Origin: Saccharothrix deserti
GTDB taxonomy: Bacteria > Actinomycetota > Actinomycetes > Mycobacteriales > Pseudonocardiaceae
Assembly (NCBI RefSeq): GCF_009769385.1
Contig: NZ_ML775960.1
Span: forward strand, 306,842-370,841
Reading direction: 5' to 3'
Length of the DNA stretch: 64,000 nt
The notes under the pieces are model-generated. The model was not told where the DNA came from, did not search any database, and saw only the letters and a program-made list of their open reading frames with translations. How positions within the stretch are numbered: position 1 is the stretch's first letter; each line of letters opens with the position of its first letter. A program made the position numbers and the translations under genes. This document shows, piece by piece, positions 59,229-64,000 of this stretch.

Positions 59229-62200
59229 CTAGAACAACGCCCCCTCGGGCGGGAACAACTCGCCCGCGATCGAGGGCGGGTCGGCGGAAGCCGCCGCCTT
59301 CCGCTTGCCCTTCCCCTTGGAGTGCAACCCCTGCGCGACTTCCTCGGCGTGGTATTCGTGATTCAGCTGGAACAAGCGCGTCAGCAGAACGCTCCGAGTA
59401 TCCGGGTGAATGGTGTAGCGCTCGCCCTGCCTGGTTTCGTAGAAGTCGTGACGGAGATCCACATCGGACCAACCGTAGGCGGCGACCACCGATCGGTCGA
59501 CTTCTTGGTGCGCATCACGGAGTCGGTCGACCACTTCGCCACCGACACCGCGCGCGTGAACGGTCTTGTAGAGATCGGTGAGACCGATTTTCTCGGCAAG
59601 CATGACCGCCTGCCTGATGTCGTGCAGGTTCTCCCCCGCCCGATGCATGTCCGACGTCGCCACCGGGACCGGGAACTTCTCACAACACTCGGAAGGGGTG
59701 TACACCGCATCGACACGCATCGGGGTTCCGAATCGCATGGTCCACCAGTACTGAAGAGCACTCGACCGCAGTGCCAACTCGGCGAAGCTGTCCGAGGGGA
59801 AGACGACGAGCTTCTGATCCAGCATCTGGCCGACTGGAATCATGACAGGAATTTGAGTCTTGCTGGTCTGGGACATCGCGATGACCCGCGAGAGCCCTCG
59901 CATGGCCGCGAACAATCCCGGTCGACGGGTCTCGTACAGCCAGAAGTTGTCCCGAAGCTTCTTCGGAACCACGTACTCCCCGTCTTTCTTGCGGGACCGA
60001 TCGGCGACAACCCGGTCCGCGACGATGTCGAAGACGGCGGGATAGGTCTCCGCCGCCTCTCTCGACATGTCCTTGAAGTCGATGATCCACCGCCCCGCCG
60101 ACAGGTCGTAGCGCGAGTTCAGATCGTCGCCGTTGATGTAGGGCACGACCACATCGGCATTGCGCTCGTCTTTTTCGATCAGATCTCGCGCCTCAGCGGC
60201 CGAAAGAATGAAACCCGGACTGTACGGCTTGACACCGAGGAAAGCATAGCCCGCGTTCGCCGACAGTCGTTGGACGTCAGGCAGGTCGTCGGATTTCTCG
60301 TCCAGGTAACTGGAGATCTCGGAGACCTCCCGCCCGTCAAGGTAGCTCACTTCCCGATCAAGGCGCTTGCCGGCGAGCCAAATAAGGGCCACCGACACCG
60401 CCGCATCGTTGGGCCACGGCATACTCTTGACGGCCCGGACGATCTCCACCCCCTTGGGCAGCGCCCCGAGGCCCACTCTCCTCGAAGCACCCTCGGCGAT
60501 GGTCTTGGTGGTTATGAGACCCGTTCGACCGGCAGGCGACAGTTCGACATCGCGGAGCAGGAAGTAGACCGAAAGATCCGCACTGCCTTTTCGGTTCTTC
60601 GCAATGCGCTCGACCATGAAGTCCCGGACATCACGGCCCACGTTCGCCGAAATGCTCGATCCCTTCATGAACGGCGGATTTCCCACGATGGCGTCGAAGC
60701 CGCCGCGCCGCAGCACCTCGGGAAACTCCAGCGCCCAGTGGAACGGCCGGATCGGCTGCGATCGGCTGCCCTTCAGCCAGTCGTTCACCGTACCGACCAG
60801 TGCCCTCTCGGCGGGAGAGTCGTGGGCCGGCTCCCGCAACAGGTCGATGGCTTCCTTCGCCGGGCCGGCCAGGCGATCCCGGTAGCGCTCGTCACTCTGT
60901 CCCGCGGTGCTCAACGCCGCGCCGACCACCACATCGGCGACCTGTCGCAACCGGCGGGTCAGCCAGTCGGCGCGAACCAGCTTGGCGGCCTTCTCCTCGA
61001 TCTGCCTCAGATCATCCGCGGGGCTGTCCTCGATCTCCTGGCGCAGCTCGGCGGCTTCGTTGAGCGCGGGGCCGATCAAGTCACTGGGGAACCCGAAAGT
61101 CCAGCCCTGTTCGGGAGCGCTGTCCGGGTCGAGGTGGAAGCGTTCGAGCTGGCGTTCGTTCACCACACCGATCAGCGAGTCGCCGCACCGCAGGGCGTGG
61201 TCCAGGAAGCCGAACGGCTTGTTGCGCTCCAGCGTCACCAGCCACAGCGACAGCTTGGCGAGTTCTACCGCCATGTCGTCCCGGTCCACGCCGTAGACGC
61301 ACTTGGCGGCAACCCGCCGCATGGCGGCGAGCTTCACGTCCTCCGCGGTCCCACCGACACCCTCGGGGTACCCGTCGCGCTCCCACGCCTCGACCAGCCG
61401 CGTGGCGAGGTAGTCGCAGGCCGCCACGAGGAACGCGCCCGATCCCATCGTCGGGTCGCACACCTTGAGCCGCAGCAACTCGTCAGGCGCACGCAACCGG
61501 GACTCACCGGTCTCCTCGCGGACGTAGCAGAGCGGCGCGAGGGTGTGCTCCACGACTTCCCTGGCCAACGCCTTCGGCGTGTAGTGGGTGCCGGTCGCCC
61601 GCCGGTCGTCGACCTTGGTGAACAGCACCGACCCGGCCGGGAACACGGTGGGCTCGCCGCGCAGGTCCTTGCGCAGCAACCCCCAGAACGGCCGGACGCG
61701 CTCGGTCAACTCGGAGTCGTTGTCGCACGCGGCGTGCAGGGCGGCCACATCACTCGCCGTGGGTTGGGCGGCGAGGGCCTTCTCCACCTGGTGTGGCTTC
61801 AGGTCGCAGGCTCTCGCCAGGTCCGCACCGGCCTCGACGTCCGCCAGCGACAGCTCGGGCTCCAGCCTGCCGATCAACCCGAGGTACGGCTCGTCGACCT
61901 TCTTGCAGGAGAACTCCAACAGACCCTCGTACACGTGGCCGATCTGCTCGACGTCCAACCCCGTGTAGCTCAACCGCTCGGCGGCCTTGCCGCGGTGCTT
62001 CAGCACCAGCAACGCGTCCAGGATCTCGTGCACGACCCGGTCGGTGACCAGCATGGTCGTCAGCCAGGCGTGCGCGGCCAGGTCGAACAGCGAGCCGCCG
62101 TGCGCCGGAATCCGGAGCTCCGGGTGTTCGCAGCCGCCGTGGATGGCGCTGAACGTCGCCAGCAGCCGGAACCAGGCGGCTTCGCGCCGGTCGATGACCT

Positions 62201-63152
62201 CCTCGCCGAGCCGGTCACGATCCTCGGTCAGCTGCTGGTACAGCTCGGTGACGGCATACCCGCCCGCGTACACCGGGTCCTTGACGGGCAGCAGCTCGCG
62301 CTGCTCGGCGTAGAGCAGGAACACCAGGCGCATCAACGTGGTCAGGGCGGCCCGGTAGATCTCCCGCTCCTCCACGTCGGCCAGCAGCGCGCCGCCCGCC
62401 TCGCGGTCGAGCCGGGCGAACTCGCCGACCAGCAGTTCCACCGCCTGCCGAACCTGGTTGCCCAACGTGTCGGTGACCTGGGACTGCTCGTCCTCGGTGC
62501 GGGCGAACAACGCGGCCAGCGTGTCCGGCCGGTCCGAGGGCGCGAGCACGCGTTGGGCCGACAACAGGGACGCGAAGGCGCGCAGCAGCAGCGGCTCCTC
62601 CGACCACAGGTCGGCGTCGAACACGGCCGTGCTCGTCGGGCCGCCGGGGCGGGCGTGCACCAGAGTCCAGAAACGGCCGTCGGTGAGCAGCGCCAGCGGC
62701 GTGCCGGTGTCACGACACACCCGCGCGGCCAGCTCGGGCTCGACCTCGTGCCGGTAGACGTGCAGCTTCGCCGCCCGGCCGCCGGGTGCCTGCGGATCGG
62801 GGCCGATCGCCACCTGGTCGGGCTTGACCGGGCCTTCGATCTCGAACTCGGCCAACGCGGTGTCGCGCAGCACGGACGGCGGGTAGCGCAGCAGGTCACC
62901 GAACACGAAGTCCTGCCACAGCACGCGCAGTCGGTCGGGGTCGGCGTCGAACTCGGCCCACGCCTGCCGCACCCGTTCCCGCAGCGGCTGGGGCAACGCC
63001 TCGACGCCGTTCGGGAACGCGGAGGTGAGCACGGGCAGGCCGATGAACGGGCCGTCCGGGCGCAGCAGCGCGATCCACTCGGCGTGCTGCTCCACCGCGC
63101 TGGGCGCCTTGGGACGTCGCGTCCCGGGCGACTTGGCCGACGCGGCGGTCAT
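59229..63152 (-). CDS. drmMI: DISARM N6-adenine DNA methylase DrmMI, paralogue 2
   Basis: 1307 residues with SAM motif I DPTMGSGAFLVAACDYLA (Asp566) and motif IV GNPPFMKG (Asn825). Over one stretch of about 80 residues near the N-terminus (RVCRDT... to TEDEQ) I count only six differences from paralogue 1, whereas the C-terminal third is clearly diverged. Its DNA at about 59.7-60.6 kb is also less GC-rich. The ATG at 63152 overlaps the drmD stop by 4 bp (ATGA), the canonical class 1 order drmD-drmMI. This is therefore the ancestral-position methylase; longer upstream frames overlap drmD. Confidence 0.93.
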   Translation of the reverse strand: MTAASAKSPGTRRPKAPSAVEQHAEWIALLRPDGPFIGLPVLTSAFPNGVEALPQPLRERVRQAWAEFDADPDRLRVLWQDFVFGDLLRYPPSVLRDTALAEFEIEGPVKPDQVAIGPDPQAPGGRAAKLHVYRHEVEPELAARVCRDTGTPLALLTDGRFWTLVHARPGGPTSTAVFDADLWSEEPLLLRAFASLLSAQRVLAPSDRPDTLAALFARTEDEQSQVTDTLGNQVRQAVELLVGEFARLDREAGGALLADVEEREIYRAALTTLMRLVFLLYAEQRELLPVKDPVYAGGYAVTELYQQLTEDRDRLGEEVIDRREAAWFRLLATFSAIHGGCEHPELRIPAHGGSLFDLAAHAWLTTMLVTDRVVHEILDALLVLKHRGKAAERLSYTGLDVEQIGHVYEGLLEFSCKKVDEPYLGLIGRLEPELSLADVEAGADLARACDLKPHQVEKALAAQPTASDVAALHAACDNDSELTERVRPFWGLLRKDLRGEPTVFPAGSVLFTKVDDRRATGTHYTPKALAREVVEHTLAPLCYVREETGESRLRAPDELLRLKVCDPTMGSGAFLVAACDYLATRLVEAWERDGYPEGVGGTAEDVKLAAMRRVAAKCVYGVDRDDMAVELAKLSLWLVTLERNKPFGFLDHALRCGDSLIGVVNERQLERFHLDPDSAPEQGWTFGFPSDLIGPALNEAAELRQEIEDSPADDLRQIEEKAAKLVRADWLTRRLRQVADVVVGAALSTAGQSDERYRDRLAGPAKEAIDLLREPAHDSPAERALVGTVNDWLKGSRSQPIRPFHWALEFPEVLRRGGFDAIVGNPPFMKGSSISANVGRDVRDFMVERIAKNRKGSADLSVYFLLRDVELSPAGRTGLITTKTIAEGASRRVGLGALPKGVEIVRAVKSMPWPNDAAVSVALIWLAGKRLDREVSYLDGREVSEISSYLDEKSDDLPDVQRLSANAGYAFLGVKPYSPGFILSAAEARDLIEKDERNADVVVPYINGDDLNSRYDLSAGRWIIDFKDMSREAAETYPAVFDIVADRVVADRSRKKDGEYVVPKKLRDNFWLYETRRPGLFAAMRGLSRVIAMSQTSKTQIPVMIPVGQMLDQKLVVFPSDSFAELALRSSALQYWWTMRFGTPMRVDAVYTPSECCEKFPVPVATSDMHRAGENLHDIRQAVMLAEKIGLTDLYKTVHARGVGGEVVDRLRDAHQEVDRSVVAAYGWSDVDLRHDFYETRQGERYTIHPDTRSVLLTRLFQLNHEYHAEEVAQGLHSKGKGKRKAAASADPPSIAGELFPPEGALF

Positions 63153-64000
63153 CGGGTTGCTCCTCGTGCGATCGCGGACGGCACCAGCAGCGTCACGGCC
63201 ACCGGGAACCACCGGGTCGTGGGGTCGGCGTAGCGGCGGCGCAACGCCTTCTCCTCCCGCTCCCGCTGTTCGGGGATCGCCTCCAGCCGGGCCCGCAGCG
63301 CATCGCGGTCGGCGTTGAGCTGGTCGCGCTCGTCGATCTCGAACAGGCTCGGCTGCCACACGTCCTGGTCGTCCAGCGCGATCTCGATGGACTTCGCCAG
63401 TTCCTCCAGCACCTTGCCGATGCCCTCGACCTCCTCGTCGCACCGGTCGCGCAGCATCGCCCGCATACTGCGCAGCCGCTGGTCGGCGCGGGTGTTCAGG
63501 GCCTTGGCCAGCGGGTCGGACAGCGTCGGCCACAGCTCGGTGAACTTGTCGCGCATGGCGTCGGCCGGCTCCTCCGACGCGGCGGCCAGCAGGGCGTCCA
63601 CCTCGTCGACCTTGCGGATGAGCGAGAACTTGCCCTGCTCGATCAGACCACCCGCGGACACGATCTCCTCGTGGAGTCGACTGCCGTCCGCACCCGTGAC
63701 GACGACGCGGCCGTGCGCGATCACCGCGGGCACGCGCAACGTGTCACCGCGGACGACCCGCGTGGTGATGCGGCGCAGCTTCCCGCCCGCACCGGCCTTC
63801 GTCTGCGCCCACAGCTCGGCGCGCAGCAGCCTCATGCACATCTGCACCAGCCGGTGCCCCAAGTGCAGCAGCACCACGTCGGTGCGTCCGCCGACAGCCT
63901 CCTGGTCGAAGCTGACCGGCCGCTCCTCACCGGTGACCGGGTGGCGCAGGCCCTCGTTGCGGGCCGAAGCCCAGGCGCCCGGCAACTCGGGCAGCCGGAA
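63149..64000 (-). CDS. drmD: DISARM SNF2-like helicase DrmD, C-terminal part
   Basis: The last 283 codons of a larger gene; the frame is open to the window edge, so the helicase core and start lie outside. The visible part includes VVLLHLGHRLVQMCMRLLRAELW, a charged helical region (about 63.3-63.6 kb) and the ending TRWFPVAVTLLVPSAI, as in DrmD C-termini. DrmD defines class 1 DISARM and partners DrmMI. It is directly upstream of and overlaps paralogue 2. The assignment rests mainly on context and the C-terminal pattern, since no helicase motif is visible. Confidence 0.8.
   Translation of the reverse strand, partial: FRLPELPGAWASARNEGLRHPVTGEERPVSFDQEAVGGRTDVVLLHLGHRLVQMCMRLLRAELWAQTKAGAGGKLRRITTRVVRGDTLRVPAVIAHGRVVVTGADGSRLHEEIVSAGGLIEQGKFSLIRKVDEVDALLAAASEEPADAMRDKFTELWPTLSDPLAKALNTRADQRLRSMRAMLRDRCDEEVEGIGKVLEELAKSIEIALDDQDVWQPSLFEIDERDQLNADRDALRARLEAIPEQREREEKALRRRYADPTTRWFPVAVTLLVPSAIARGATR

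Noticed and set aside
55291..63152. BREX (PglX) or simple Type II G restriction-methylases
   Set aside because: No PglZ, BrxC or BrxL genes nearby, and drmA, drmB, drmC are clearly recognisable next to them, so DISARM DrmMI is the better assignment.
59322..63233. Plus-strand open frame of about 1300 codons opposite DrmMI paralogue 2
   Set aside because: An antisense shadow caused by high GC and codon bias; the product is Arg/Gln/Asp/Val-rich without domains, whereas the minus strand encodes a clear methylase. The same applies to 52707-55319 opposite drmA and 12418-14751 opposite helR.
1..64000. CRISPR arrays, insertion sequences, prophage genes, polyketide or NRPS modules
   Set aside because: None seen; no transposase, integrase or array of spaced palindromic repeats was recognised, and the only tandem repeats are those listed.

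Overview
The window is very GC-rich DNA with strong third-position GC bias, frequent GTG/TTG starts and many GTGA or ATGA stop/start overlaps. It carries actinobacterial marker families (DUF3145, DUF6542, HelD/HelR, ECF41 sigma, P450 with a 3Fe-4S ferredoxin). It most likely comes from a filamentous actinomycete of the Pseudonocardiaceae type (Saccharothrix/Lentzea/Actinosynnema-like). That placement is inferred from gene content, not from a marker-gene comparison.

1-17 kb: an asymmetric two-subunit ABC exporter, DUF3145, a secreted subtilase, membrane proteins of unknown role, a flavin disulfide oxidoreductase with a TetR regulator, a secreted SGNH hydrolase preceded by DnaA-box-like tandem repeats, a HelR/HelD motor ATPase, a marR-crcB-crcB operon (fluoride channels) and an MFS pseudogene.

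17-30 kb: a SAM methyltransferase, a degenerate PAS-GGDEF-EAL protein with a 15-bp tandem repeat inside its EAL region, the pntAA-pntAB-pntB transhydrogenase operon, a bacterial nitric oxide synthase oxygenase, a FAD monooxygenase facing its TetR regulator across two operators, a macrolide glycosyltransferase that has lost its middle, an ABC-ATPase/permease/XRE operon and a P450-ferredoxin operon.

30-49 kb: a MazEF-like pair; a cell-envelope cluster (DUF6542 segment, 45-aa membrane protein, polysaccharide deacetylase, GT2 and a divergent LCP ligase); a lower-GC YdcF gene and a 400-bp gene-free stretch next to tRNA-Met; MpaB; tRNA-Asn; then housekeeping dnaG and dgt. An ECF41 (sigJ) gene sits beside a carboxymuconolactone-decarboxylase gene that has a recognisable ECF41 promoter. 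Uma2, a serpin, a lipoprotein, a second YdcF, peptidase E, a beta-lactamase-fold hydrolase and DUF6194 complete the stretch.

49-64 kb: a class 1 DISARM anti-phage island. drmA-drmB-drmC read leftward as one tightly coupled operon. drmD (cut by the window end) and a DrmMI-type N6-adenine methylase also read leftward. Between them lies a second, divergently transcribed DrmMI paralogue. The two 1.3-kresidue methylases are convergent, nearly identical over parts of their N-terminal and catalytic portions, and clearly different in their C-terminal target-recognition portions. This dual-methylase DISARM is the most unusual system in the window.
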